A stretch of DNA of 64,000 nucleotides from Metabacillus fastidiosus NBRC 101226. GTDB taxonomy: Bacteria > Bacillota > Bacilli > Bacillales > Bacillaceae. A model generated the notes under the pieces. That model ran no database searches. It had not been told where the DNA came from and saw only the letters and a list, made by a program, of their open reading frames with translations. Numbering within the stretch: the stretch's first letter is position 1; each line of letters starts with the position of its first letter. The stretch spans positions 1 to 64,000 of the forward strand of contig NZ_BCVG01000008.1 in NCBI RefSeq assembly GCF_001591625.1, read 5' to 3'. This document shows, piece after piece, positions 42,888-51,019 of the stretch. A program made the position numbers and the translations under genes.

Positions 42888-43241
42888 ATGGCAGCAGCAA
42901 AGTATGATGTATTTCAAGCTATTGCTGATCCTACTAGGAGAGCAGTGCTTCAATTACTTGCTAATAAGGAATTACCTATCTCAGAAATTACATCTCATTT
43001 TTCCATTAGTCGGACAGCCGTTGCCAAACATCTTCATATACTTTCAGAAGCAAAATTAGTAAGTGGAAAGAAAGTAGGTAGAGAAAAAATCTATCAGTTG
43101 CAGCCAGAACCCTTAACAGAAGTCCAACAATGGCTTTCTTATTATGAACAATTTTGGAATAATAAATTGTCAATTCTTAAACATGTTGTTGAAAACGATA
43201 ATGAAAATAGCTTAAAAATTATTAAAAGAGACCATGAATGA
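42888..43241 (+). CDS. ArsR-family repressor
   Basis: A 117-residue winged-helix repressor of the ArsR/SdpR-like type without visible metal-binding cysteines. Conserved text is VFQAIADPTRRAVLQLLANK, ISEITSHFSISRTAVAKHLH and SGKKVGREKIYQLQPEPL. The ATG at 42888 comes right after the stop of the SRPBCC gene, with GTTGAAGGG as the site. Pairing of this ArsR subtype with an SRPBCC partner is common in Bacillus. The operator repeats upstream of the pair suggest autoregulation, perhaps relieved by a ligand of the SRPBCC protein. A terminator follows at 43298. Confidence 0.9.
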   Translation: MAAAKYDVFQAIADPTRRAVLQLLANKELPISEITSHFSISRTAVAKHLHILSEAKLVSGKKVGREKIYQLQPEPLTEVQQWLSYYEQFWNNKLSILKHVVENDNENSLKIIKRDHE

Positions 43242-43297
43242 GATTATGTACAGCAAATTCGAGAGCCGATAATAAATTTTTCGGCTGTTGAAGAACA

Positions 43298-43325
43298 AAG
43301 CGATGCTTTTACTAAAGCATCGCTT
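43298..43325 (+). terminator. Terminator of the SRPBCC-arsR operon
   Basis: AAGCGATGCTTT (43298-43309) pairs with AAAGCATCGCTT (43314-43325). The following sequence is moderately T-rich. A smaller stem, AGCCGA with TCGGCT, lies at 43264-43285. Confidence 0.65.
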
Positions 43326-43380
43326 CCATTTAATAAAACTTCCTTTTCTTATGAATAAACTTTTTTGTACTGTTTATTAT

Positions 43381-45531
43381 TTAATCGTCTTTCTTACCAT
43401 GTTTGTTTTCTTTCTCTTTATCTTTCTTGTTTTTCTTCTGTTTTTGTTCTTTCTTTTCATGTTTTTTTCTATCATCATTTTTAGAATGGTTTTCTTTATG
43501 ATTTGATTTATCATCTTTCTTCCATTCATCATCGCTTGTCTTCTCTTTGTTTTTCTGCATTTCTTTTTGTTTCTTTATATTTTCTTTTTTCTTTTCTATT
43601 CCTAATTCCTTCTTATATTTACCTCCCAGTAATGAGAGATCAAAGGTTTTTGAAGATATATTATTGTCTGCTTTAGATAAAATTTCTTTGAAAATAACAG
43701 TGGCCGTTCCGCTGCTGGAAGAAGTAAGGTAATGGTTTTGATCAGTTTTATCGTATCCTAACCAAACGGCTCCTACAATTTGAGGAGTATATCCTACAAA
43801 CCAATGATCTTTTGCTCCATTTTCAGTAGTAAAGGGAAGCTGTGTCGTTCCGGTTTTACCAGCTATGTCTCTATCTTCCATATTAGCTTTTACCCCTGTT
43901 CCTTCTTCTACAACACCTTTTAGCATAAAAGTCATTTTTTGAGCAACTAATGTGTCCATTACTTGAGTTTCTTTTTTATTCCACTTTCCAATTGTCTCTC
44001 CATTAATATCCTCGATTTGATCAATTGCATGCGCTTCTACCATCATCCCGTTGTTAGGAAATGCTGAAAACGCCTGAGCCATTCGTAATGGAGAAGTTCC
44101 TTCGTTCATTCCTCCTAAAGCTAAACCGGGAATATAATCTTTTTCATCTAATTGTATTCCAAACCGCTCAACTGTTTTACCTCCATACTCTATTCCTATA
44201 TTTTGTAATAACCAGACTGCCGGAATATTATAAGAATGAATGACTGCATCATACATAGAGACTTGTCCATGAAATGTTTTATCATAATTTTGAGGCTCGT
44301 ATCCATTTATATTAAGAGGAGTATCTTCTAATGTATCAAAGATATCGTAACCTTGTTCTAAAGCAGGGGTATACACTGACAAAGGTTTCATAATTGACCC
44401 TGGCTGTCTTTTCAATTGTGTAGCACGATTAAATTGGCGATATGTATGCTCTCCTCTACCGCCAATAAGGGCACTGATTCCTCCTGTAGATGGATTAATA
44501 AAGATTGCACTGCTTTGAAGAAGCTGATCTGGTTGGCTATTTGGAAATACGTGATCATCTTTATATACCTCTTCAACAGCATTCTGTATCCCAGGATTTA
44601 GTTCTGTATAAATTTGAAGTCCGCCAGAAAGGATTTCATTTGGTGTAAGATGATATTTGTTAATAGCCTCATCGACTATATGGTCTACATAATGAGGATA
44701 TTTTCCTTTATAATCTTCATTCTCCATTTCTTTTAATACAATCTTTTGCTCCCTTGCCTTTTCAAGTTCTTTTTGATTGATATATCCTTCCTTCTTCATC
44801 AATGACAATACAATATTTCTCCGCTCTATTGCCTTATCAAAATTCTTATAAGGCGACAAGACAGACGGTGCTTTGATCAAACCAGCCAGTATAGCAGACT
44901 CACTTAATGTTAATTGGCTTACATCTTTTCCAAAGTAAGCATGAGCTGCTCGCTGAATTCCCCATGCCCCTTCTCCAAAATAGATATGATTTAGATACTG
45001 CTCCATGATCTCATCTTTTGAATAAGTACGTTCAATTTTTTTAGTTAGTACTACCTCTTTCAATTTTCTTGTATATGTACGTTCTTGTGAGAGAAAGACG
45101 TTTTTTACTAACTGTTGTGTTATTGTACTTCCTCCTGCTACAATTTCCCCTTTTGTCATATTCATGATCATCGCTCGACCAATGCCTATATAATTAATCC
45201 CGCTATGTTTATAAAAGCGCTGGTCCTCTGTTGAAATAACAGCATATATCATATGTTTGGGAATTTGTTTTATACTCACTCCCTCGATATTCGAAGCAGA
45301 AATCTTACTTGCTACGTCCCCATTTTGATCGTAAATAATAGTTGGCTGCGGAACAGGATCTTCTAACTTACTTACATCGCTCGTCCAAATAATGATATTA
45401 AGAACGAATAAAATACATAAAGTAAATGCCAGCATTATTGATACTATCTTTAATAGGAGGCTTTTAGAGAACCACCAACTCCATGTTTTTCTTAATAACT
45501 TTTGCTGTTGCTTTCTTTCTATTCTTCCCAT
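43381..45531 (-). CDS. Class A penicillin-binding protein with lysine-rich C-terminal tail
   Basis: A 716-residue bifunctional PBP. A cytoplasmic basic start and one membrane helix (about 27-50) precede a GT51 glycosyltransferase domain with EDQRFYKHSG (Glu102 catalytic), GGSTITQQLVKN and the later ILAGLIKAPS. The transpeptidase domain has SIMK (Ser379 nucleophile), SYN (433-435) and KTGTT (559-563). From about 640 to the end there is a highly charged Lys/Asp/Glu/Asn tail. It builds and cross-links peptidoglycan on the outer face of the membrane. The architecture is nearest to B. subtilis PbpG/PbpF. The start ATG at 45531 is not preceded by a very strong site. Confidence 0.93.
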   Translation of the reverse strand: MGRIERKQQQKLLRKTWSWWFSKSLLLKIVSIMLAFTLCILFVLNIIIWTSDVSKLEDPVPQPTIIYDQNGDVASKISASNIEGVSIKQIPKHMIYAVISTEDQRFYKHSGINYIGIGRAMIMNMTKGEIVAGGSTITQQLVKNVFLSQERTYTRKLKEVVLTKKIERTYSKDEIMEQYLNHIYFGEGAWGIQRAAHAYFGKDVSQLTLSESAILAGLIKAPSVLSPYKNFDKAIERRNIVLSLMKKEGYINQKELEKAREQKIVLKEMENEDYKGKYPHYVDHIVDEAINKYHLTPNEILSGGLQIYTELNPGIQNAVEEVYKDDHVFPNSQPDQLLQSSAIFINPSTGGISALIGGRGEHTYRQFNRATQLKRQPGSIMKPLSVYTPALEQGYDIFDTLEDTPLNINGYEPQNYDKTFHGQVSMYDAVIHSYNIPAVWLLQNIGIEYGGKTVERFGIQLDEKDYIPGLALGGMNEGTSPLRMAQAFSAFPNNGMMVEAHAIDQIEDINGETIGKWNKKETQVMDTLVAQKMTFMLKGVVEEGTGVKANMEDRDIAGKTGTTQLPFTTENGAKDHWFVGYTPQIVGAVWLGYDKTDQNHYLTSSSSGTATVIFKEILSKADNNISSKTFDLSLLGGKYKKELGIEKKKENIKKQKEMQKNKEKTSDDEWKKDDKSNHKENHSKNDDRKKHEKKEQKQKKNKKDKEKENKHGKKDD

Positions 45532-45888
45532 GCTCAGCTACTCCTTAATTTAATTCCTTGTTAATAAAGCTCCCTTTAAAGAATAAAAGGAAGTATTTAA
45601 CTCCCTCCCATAAAAACAATGATTCTCTTATTTTATTAAGATTTTCATCGATTTTTCCTTATGTTAATATTCACATTTAGTAATATTCGAAATGTGAATA
45701 TTGTTTAAGAGGGTTGGAGCAACATGCTTATTAGCTTAAGCGGGTGGTCCCATAAAAAACTCTGCAAAAATTGCTATAAAACAAAAACCCGTACTAATAC
45801 TATTCGCAACAATTGTAATTATGGAGAGATAAGCAGTAATTTTATAAATCAAATTATACAACAGTAGAAATGTTAAGAAGTGAATAAT
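45532..45888. other. Region upstream of the PBP gene with an inverted repeat
   Basis: AATATTCACATTT (45666-45678) and AAATGTGAATATT (45690-45702) are exact reverse complements 11 bases apart and could be an operator or a hairpin. A minus frame at about 45740-45872 reads AYLSIITIVANSISTGFCFI and ends in FMGPPA, like a small membrane peptide, but it has no convincing start. No other gene is seen. Confidence 0.45.
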
Positions 45889-45913
45889 AAAAGACCTCAA
45901 AAAGAGGCCTGTT
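45889..45913 (-). terminator. Terminator of the DUF6366-like gene
   Basis: On the minus strand AGGCCTCTTT pairs with TTGAGGTCTT and is followed by TTATTATT. It lies immediately after the stop of the gene at 45913-46128. Confidence 0.6.
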
Positions 45914-46128
45914 TACTTTAAGAATATTGATGCGACTACAAAACCTATTATGATTACAAGGATAAGTATTCCGGTGCCTTTCCAACCTAAACTGGATACT
46001 AAATCAGCGAGATTTCCAGTTTCCGTCCTATTAAACGCATCATTCATATTTCCGGTTGGATTTCTCTTTAATTCTTCTTGTCTTAATCTTTCTCTTTTTC
46101 TTGCAGGAGTTTCTTTATCTTTATTCAA
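45913..46128 (-). CDS. DUF6366-like small membrane protein
   Basis: A 71-residue protein with a charged N-terminal part (ETPARKRERLRQEELKRNPT), the stretch NMNDAFNRTETGNLADLVSS and one C-terminal membrane helix (GTGILILVIIIGFVVASIF). The pattern matches the DUF6366 family of Bacillus. I chose TTG 46128, seven bases after a GGGGGTG site; the longer frame to 46152 encodes that site. Function unknown. Single-gene unit. Confidence 0.75.
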   Translation of the reverse strand: MNKDKETPARKRERLRQEELKRNPTGNMNDAFNRTETGNLADLVSSLGWKGTGILILVIIIGFVVASIFLK

Positions 46129-46273
46129 TATAACACCCCCATTTTCTATCATTCTAACATATATCGTTTAATCCTCTTCCAATGAATCTATCTTTAAGGA
46201 ATATCTCTGCTTCTTGCATCATACATCTAGTCAAAGTTGATTTTGAATTTTTCAGCTAGTACAAAGAACGCAT

Positions 46274-46879
46274 TTAGAATGCTTTTCGTTGGTAAATAAT
46301 AATGGTAATCCCCCAAGAAATAGCATAGACTATCACGATAACAAGTGTCGCTCCTGTATATAAAGCCGGGACGGATAAATTAACAATAAAATCAGTTATT
46401 GCTGTTAAATGTTCAGCTATAAACGATGCAATAGGCCGTGCTATCCATGTTAAAAGAGCAAAGCTAATGAGAACAACTGTTGTAATATAGCCTGGTTTAA
46501 ATATATAAAATAATGGGAAGGTAAATGCAGCAAATAATAAGAATAAGCTACTGCCAATCGCAATATCAGTCATCGTAAACGGTTTATTGAAAGCAAATAA
46601 TGCTAGACTTGTCACCCCAATTGCTAAAACCATATAAACAATAGCGCCAAGATAGCGTGATGCGATAATTTCCGTACGTGTATAAGGTAAGGAATTTAAT
46701 AATATATTTGTCTCTGCTTTTTCATCGTAAGCATATGTGTTAAAGGGAATAAAAATACTGGCAACGAGAAAAGTCAAAGCTGGATATACGTCTATAATGA
46801 TAAAGAATAAAATAAAAGGAATAAAGATTAATAGCTGTCTTTTTTGTAGTATGACATCACGTCTGATTAAATTAAGCAT
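46274..46879 (-). CDS. ABC-2 type permease subunit (YtrA-type operon 1)
   Basis: A 201-residue membrane protein with about six hydrophobic segments, starting LNLIRRDVILQKRQLLIFIP and including the loop FNTYAYDEKAETNILLNSLP followed by YTRTEIIASRYLGAI, which is typical of small ABC-2 permeases. It overlaps the ATPase gene by 8 bases, so it is the last gene of a GntR-ATPase-permease operon. It would form the membrane channel or flippase part of an exporter. The substrate is unknown; related operons respond to cell-wall antibiotics. Confidence 0.85.
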   Translation of the reverse strand: MLNLIRRDVILQKRQLLIFIPFILFFIIIDVYPALTFLVASIFIPFNTYAYDEKAETNILLNSLPYTRTEIIASRYLGAIVYMVLAIGVTSLALFAFNKPFTMTDIAIGSSLFLLFAAFTFPLFYIFKPGYITTVVLISFALLTWIARPIASFIAEHLTAITDFIVNLSVPALYTGATLVIVIVYAISWGITIIIYQRKAF

Positions 46880-47738
46880 GTTGTATTCCTCCTTTCAAGT
46901 AATACATGATATCTTCCAGAGAGGCACGTTCAATGACAACTGTGTCTCCGAAAGTATTTTTCACTGCTTTAATATTATCCGTTAATGCTTCAAATCCTGT
47001 TGATGCACGATGAACATGAATAAATGCCTTTTCAGTGTCTCTATCCAGAAGTTCCAATCCTCCTTTAACGAGCGCATAGTTTTCAGCTACGTCATGAATG
47101 GACTGATTAAATACTAAATCACCTCTCTGTATTAAAGCTATATAATCTGCGATACGATCTAAATCAGTTGTAATATGCGTAGAGAAGAAAATGGTACGAT
47201 TACCATCAATCATTAATTCCTGTAAAAGATCCAATAACTCTCGTCTAAAAATAGGGTCTAAGCCTGCTGTTGGTTCGTCCATAATGATCAGCTCTGCATG
47301 ATGTGATAGTGCTACCGCCAATGATGCCTTCATTTGCATCCCTTTTGAAAAAGTTTTCATTGCTTTATTAAGCGGTAATTCGAATTTTTCAACATATTGA
47401 TAAAATAGTGTATCATTCCATTGTTTGTAAGCTGGTGCTACAATGCGTTTTATATCCTTTAAGTTCAGTCCTTCAAAAAATACATTGCCATCGTATACAA
47501 ACCCAATGCGCTCCTTGATCGCCTTCTCATGCGTCTTATAGTCCAACCCGAAAATCTTAACTTCTCCGGCATCTGGTTTTAATAGATTCATCATCATTTT
47601 TATCGTTGTCGACTTACCAGCCCCATTTGCTCCAATGAATCCCGTTACAAAGCCTTGTTTCACTTGTAAATCAATATTTTTAACGGAAAAATCTTTGAAT
47701 TTCTTCGTTACATTTTTTAATTCAACCACATTCTCCAT
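46872..47738 (-). CDS. ABC transporter ATP-binding protein (YtrA-type operon 1)
   Basis: A 288-residue ATPase. Walker A is GANGAGKSTT (about 35-44), the signature is FSKGMQMKASLA (in place of LSGGQ, as in this subgroup), Walker B is LIIMDEPTAGLDP, and the H-loop is FFSTHIT. The C-terminal 80 residues form the extra domain found in antibiotic-type exporters. The start is 5 bases after the stop of the GntR gene and the end overlaps the permease, so all three are one operon. Confidence 0.93.
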   Translation of the reverse strand: MENVVELKNVTKKFKDFSVKNIDLQVKQGFVTGFIGANGAGKSTTIKMMMNLLKPDAGEVKIFGLDYKTHEKAIKERIGFVYDGNVFFEGLNLKDIKRIVAPAYKQWNDTLFYQYVEKFELPLNKAMKTFSKGMQMKASLAVALSHHAELIIMDEPTAGLDPIFRRELLDLLQELMIDGNRTIFFSTHITTDLDRIADYIALIQRGDLVFNQSIHDVAENYALVKGGLELLDRDTEKAFIHVHRASTGFEALTDNIKAVKNTFGDTVVIERASLEDIMYYLKGGIQHA

Positions 47739-47743
47739 TCATC

Positions 47744-48115
47744 TCACTCCTCATATAAAATCTTTAATAATTGCTGCAGCTCATCAAGTGACAGGCCAAC
47801 TTCTCTGCTATTCGTTATGACCGCACTCAGCTGCTCCTCAATGACCTTCAGTTTCTTCTCTCTTATAACCTCTAAATTTTGCTCTGCCACAAAAGACCCT
47901 TTTCCGACAATGGAGTAGATAAATCCCGCCTTCTCCAATTCCTCATAGGCACGTTTCGTCGTTATAACACTAATTTGTAAATCCTTTGCGAGCTTACGCA
48001 TGGAAGGTATTGCTGTCCCCTCCTGTAATTCCCCTGCTAAAATAGACGATTTAATTTGATTCGTAATTTGTTCATAAATAGGTTCCTTTGAACTATTGGA
48101 AATAATTATTTGCAT
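47744..48115 (-). CDS. GntR-family regulator, YtrA subfamily (operon 1)
   Basis: A 123-residue regulator with a GntR winged helix (PIYEQITNQIKSSILAGELQ, IPSMRKLAKDLQISVITTKR, AYEELEKAGFIYSIVGKGSF) and only a short C-terminal dimerisation helix, which defines the YtrA subfamily. It leads the operon with the ATPase and permease. By analogy it represses its own operon until a cell-envelope signal appears. The long AT-rich region upstream contains a palindrome-rich stretch near 48440-48490 that may hold the operator. A paralogous set lies at 59420-61378. Confidence 0.92.
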   Translation of the reverse strand: MQIIISNSSKEPIYEQITNQIKSSILAGELQEGTAIPSMRKLAKDLQISVITTKRAYEELEKAGFIYSIVGKGSFVAEQNLEVIREKKLKVIEEQLSAVITNSREVGLSLDELQQLLKILYEE

Positions 48116-48130
48116 GCCAATCCCTCTTCT

Positions 48131-48235
48131 TTATTTTTTTGGAAACATACTTGAAATAATGTCCTGTACTACTGGAATCAGTGTAACAGTAAAGTGAATT
48201 GTCATGACCATGTAAAAAAACGGAAAGAAATAAGG
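48131..48235 (-). pseudogene. Short membrane-protein relic
   Basis: The minus strand reads FFYMVMTIHFTVTLIPVVQD and IISSMFPKK before TAA (48131-48133). It looks like the end of a membrane protein but has no start or upstream body. It lies upstream of the GntR gene on the same strand, so it may mark a lost neighbouring gene. Confidence 0.35.
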
Positions 48236-48783
48236 TCAATTGAACAATTAAAAAATACCAATGGTGATCATCCAGTGTTTTGCTAGATTAATATTATGTG
48301 TTTTTTTCTGTGCCCGTCATTTGAACACTGCTCCTCTCATGTTTCATCATTTTGAGTATTTACTAAATTCAACTCCGAGTGTAGTCGTTGTTCCCCTTTC
48401 ATTAATTGTCATTGAAGAACGATCTACATATAATTAACTACACTTTTTATATAATGTATATATACTATATTAACATTATATACATCTGTGAAACATCATG
48501 CAACCGTTTTATTTGAAATGAAAGGAAATTACATATACCTATCCAAAAAGCTATCTAAAAGATACTGTATTACTCATATCTAACTATTTGATCAAATTAG
48601 CACCATCAGCTTTCATAAATAAACAAACAGAAAGAGCATGTTTTGATAAAAGATTGATCAAAACATGCTCTTATTAGACTTGAAAGGTTATAAAATATTT
48701 GATTACTTTTGAAATTCTAGTTTAACTAACATTGTTGTTTTTAAATTCAATTTGATTAGAAGAACCCGCTTATATCCCTAAGT
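48236..48783. other. AT-rich region upstream of YtrA-type operon 1
   Basis: It contains the AT-rich palindromic stretch around 48445-48490 (TATATAATGTATATATAC and surrounding bases), a possible promoter or operator of the GntR operon, and the terminator-like hairpin at 48632-48672. No gene is supported. Confidence 0.45.
48632..48672. terminator. Hairpin terminator
   Basis: AAGAGCATGTTTTGA (48632-48646) pairs with TCAAAACATGCTCTT (48658-48672). Flanks are A-rich on one side and moderately T-rich on the other. It lies downstream of the DinB-like gene and can terminate it on the minus strand. Confidence 0.75.
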
Positions 48784-49299
48784 TTATTGCTTCACATCTA
48801 AAAGTAATTTTATCTCTTTTATTTGCTCTATATGTCGCTGTTCATGTAAATATATCTGTTCAATCCATTGGTCAAGAGGTAATTCACCTAAAGCAGGATG
48901 CTTCATTGATTTTTCCTTCAATATGGCTTTATCTTCTATAGTACTAAGAAAAGTAATCAATTTTTTTCTCGAATCGTTTAACAAATCAATTATTTGCGGT
49001 ACTTCAAATGATTTTACATCTGGTTCAACGATTTTTGGAGCTTTAATCTTTTTCGTTCTATCCAATAATATAAAGTGAACATTTTTCCGTTCTTTTTGAG
49101 TATGATCATTCTCTTTTAATCCCCATGCTATAGCCTTTATAGATGCCTCTTCCACTAAAACTAAGTGATGGCAAACTTGTGCTATACTCCACATATTCAT
49201 ATCAGGCTTACTATTAAATTGAGCATTACTTAATAAATCAATTTCCTCTACTAGGTTCTTTCTCGTTTCATACAGATTGTCATTTATTAATTTATTCAT
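48784..49299 (-). CDS. DinB_2-type four-helix-bundle protein
   Basis: A 171-residue DinB-like protein. Family features are the N-terminal helix with LVEEIDLLSNAQFNSKPDMN, the WSIAQVCHHLVLVEEASIKA segment with metal-ligand His, and the C-terminal IEQIYLHEQRHIEQIKEIK with the other His residues. Likely metal-binding and cytoplasmic, with unknown substrate. ATG 49299 follows GAAGGGAGAAATC on the minus strand. It differs from the DinB protein at 23575 in helix lengths and is not a recent duplicate. Confidence 0.85.
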   Translation of the reverse strand: MNKLINDNLYETRKNLVEEIDLLSNAQFNSKPDMNMWSIAQVCHHLVLVEEASIKAIAWGLKENDHTQKERKNVHFILLDRTKKIKAPKIVEPDVKSFEVPQIIDLLNDSRKKLITFLSTIEDKAILKEKSMKHPALGELPLDQWIEQIYLHEQRHIEQIKEIKLLLDVKQ

Positions 49300-49441
49300 A
49301 AGATTTCTCCCTTCACGAGAAAATGCGTACTTAGATTCCTATTCTGCTTTCATTCATATTATTAGATAAATATATCTAAGGCAGAAAACATCGCAACATT
49401 TTTATACCTATATGGAATCATTTAAAATACCATTTCTTATT

Positions 49442-50311
49442 TCATAATGCATGCTTTTTATAGTATGCCGGCTTTAGTTCAGCAATTAAGATTGCCGTCA
49501 TAATTAATACAGCTCCCATAATCATGCGGCCTGTCAGCATTTCATGTAACAATAAAACCGATAACAGCATACAAAAAAATGATTCTGTTGATAAAATAAT
49601 AGCTGCCTTTGTAGCGGTTGTGTATTGATGTGCGATATTTTGCAAAAGATAGGCGATTGTTGTTGAAAAGACTGCTAAATATACAATCGAATACACCGCT
49701 TCTTTTTCTATCGTTGTCGGTATATCCCCTTGAGTGAACATCACGACTACACTAATGAGAGCTGCGGTTATGAATTGTACAATTGTGAGTGAAATCGCAT
49801 CTTCCTTTTGAATAAAACGATTTGTATAAAAAATATCAAAAGCAAAGCCAACTGCACAAGCAAGGGATAATAGATCCCCTATGTTGATCGTCATAGAACC
49901 TTGCAATGATAAAAAGCCGATACCTATGATCGCTATACCTGAGCCGAATATTTCATATCGATCAATTTTACGCTTGTAAATGAGATAAGCAATGAGTGGT
50001 ACAATGACAACATTGACTGCTGTTAAAAATGCGTTTTTAGATGGTGTTGTATAGTGTAACCCGACCGTTTGCAAAGCAAAGGCGATATATAAAATAGTTC
50101 CTAAGACAGCGCCTTTCCACACGACAGTTTTTGTGAATTTTTTAAATTTGTAGCCAAATAGAATTGTAAGTATAAGTGCAGCTAAAACAAATCTTCCTGC
50201 CATCACTTGATAAGCGGTTAAATAGTCTAATGCAATGGCAGTCACAACAAATCCGCTACCCCAAATAATCGCTGTAGTGAGCAGCATTCCGTCACCTATG
50301 TATTGTTTCAT
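49442..50311 (-). CDS. EamA-family (DMT) transporter
   Basis: A 289-residue membrane protein with ten hydrophobic segments arranged as two five-helix EamA repeats. The first repeat begins GDGMLLTTAIIWGSGFVVTA, with RFVLAALILTILFG; the second has LLSLACAVGFAFDIFYTNRF and STESFFCMLLSVLLLHEML. Drug/metabolite transporters of this type export amino acids, metabolites or drugs. I chose ATG 50311, after AGGAGGAGAAAGAG; the longer frame to 50344 is unnecessary. Single-gene unit. Confidence 0.9.
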   Translation of the reverse strand: MKQYIGDGMLLTTAIIWGSGFVVTAIALDYLTAYQVMAGRFVLAALILTILFGYKFKKFTKTVVWKGAVLGTILYIAFALQTVGLHYTTPSKNAFLTAVNVVIVPLIAYLIYKRKIDRYEIFGSGIAIIGIGFLSLQGSMTINIGDLLSLACAVGFAFDIFYTNRFIQKEDAISLTIVQFITAALISVVVMFTQGDIPTTIEKEAVYSIVYLAVFSTTIAYLLQNIAHQYTTATKAAIILSTESFFCMLLSVLLLHEMLTGRMIMGAVLIMTAILIAELKPAYYKKHAL

Positions 50312-50380
50312 CTCTTTCTCCTCCTGACTAAACAATAATAGCACGAGAAGAAATACAGCAAGCTTATTTTTGTACTAATT

Positions 50381-50923
50381 TCACATCAGGTCAAATTCTG
50401 TTCCTTTAGGATATAAAGCAATATATTCTTCTTCAGGGTTCGAGTAACCGATTTTTAATCCTTCAAGAAGGTCGTTACTCTTTAGTTCTTCTATAATCGT
50501 TGTTACAGCCTTCTCTATATCTACAACATAGTTGAAAATATTAGCTGTTCCACTGCCAATATCTCCGCCATCGCAAAAACCATTACCTGTCCATCCTAAA
50601 CATTCATTCATTAAGTCTTCCACATGATGTCTCTTTTCAAGTACCGCTTCCATGTCTTTTTCTTCATAGCTATATTGAACAACTAATTCAATTAGTTCAT
50701 CTTCATCAACATAATTATAACCTTCATTAGTTTTTTCCTCGGCTAATGTATCCATCACTTTTTCCGCTCTTTGAAATAAGCTCAGCTTTTTTTCTTCCGT
50801 TTCTCCGGTATTTCCAACAGGGCCATAGTGGATTATTAAAGTTTTACCATCTTGCCATACTTCCCAATATAAAACTTCATCATCCACTTGCTTTATCATC
50901 TTAATCAGAACGAACACCCCCAT
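50381..50923 (-). CDS. Conserved hypothetical protein with WGR-like N-terminus
   Basis: A 180-residue soluble acidic protein. The beginning (DDEVLYWEVWQDGKTLIIHY, GPVGNTGETEEKKL) resembles a WGR-type fold. The C-terminal half (CLGWTGNGFCDGGDIGSGTA followed by FNYVVDIEKAVTTIIEELKS) matches a domain that I recall from Bacillus hypothetical proteins without known function. The start is uncertain: ATG 50923 has no clear site, and an in-frame ATG at 50899 follows GGGGGTG at a longer distance. Single gene. Confidence 0.7.
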   Translation of the reverse strand: MGVFVLIKMIKQVDDEVLYWEVWQDGKTLIIHYGPVGNTGETEEKKLSLFQRAEKVMDTLAEEKTNEGYNYVDEDELIELVVQYSYEEKDMEAVLEKRHHVEDLMNECLGWTGNGFCDGGDIGSGTANIFNYVVDIEKAVTTIIEELKSNDLLEGLKIGYSNPEEEYIALYPKGTEFDLM

Positions 50924-51019
50924 ACTATTTTAAATAGATTATATCATTTGTCTTTAAAACATTATGTAACTATTAAAAAGAGCATATAAAATAATTTTTA
51001 TATGCCAAATCTATTAAGC

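Noticed and set aside
43288-43506. Hydrophobic plus-strand frame of 72 codons
   Set aside because: It is antisense to the lysine-rich tail of the PBP gene; AAA/GAA codons read backwards give Phe/Leu-rich text.
45740-45872. Possible small AgrD-like signalling peptide on the minus strand
   Set aside because: The hydrophobic text ending in FMGPPA lacks a start with a ribosome binding site, the Cys and acidic tail are not arranged as in AgrD, and no agrB-type gene is near.
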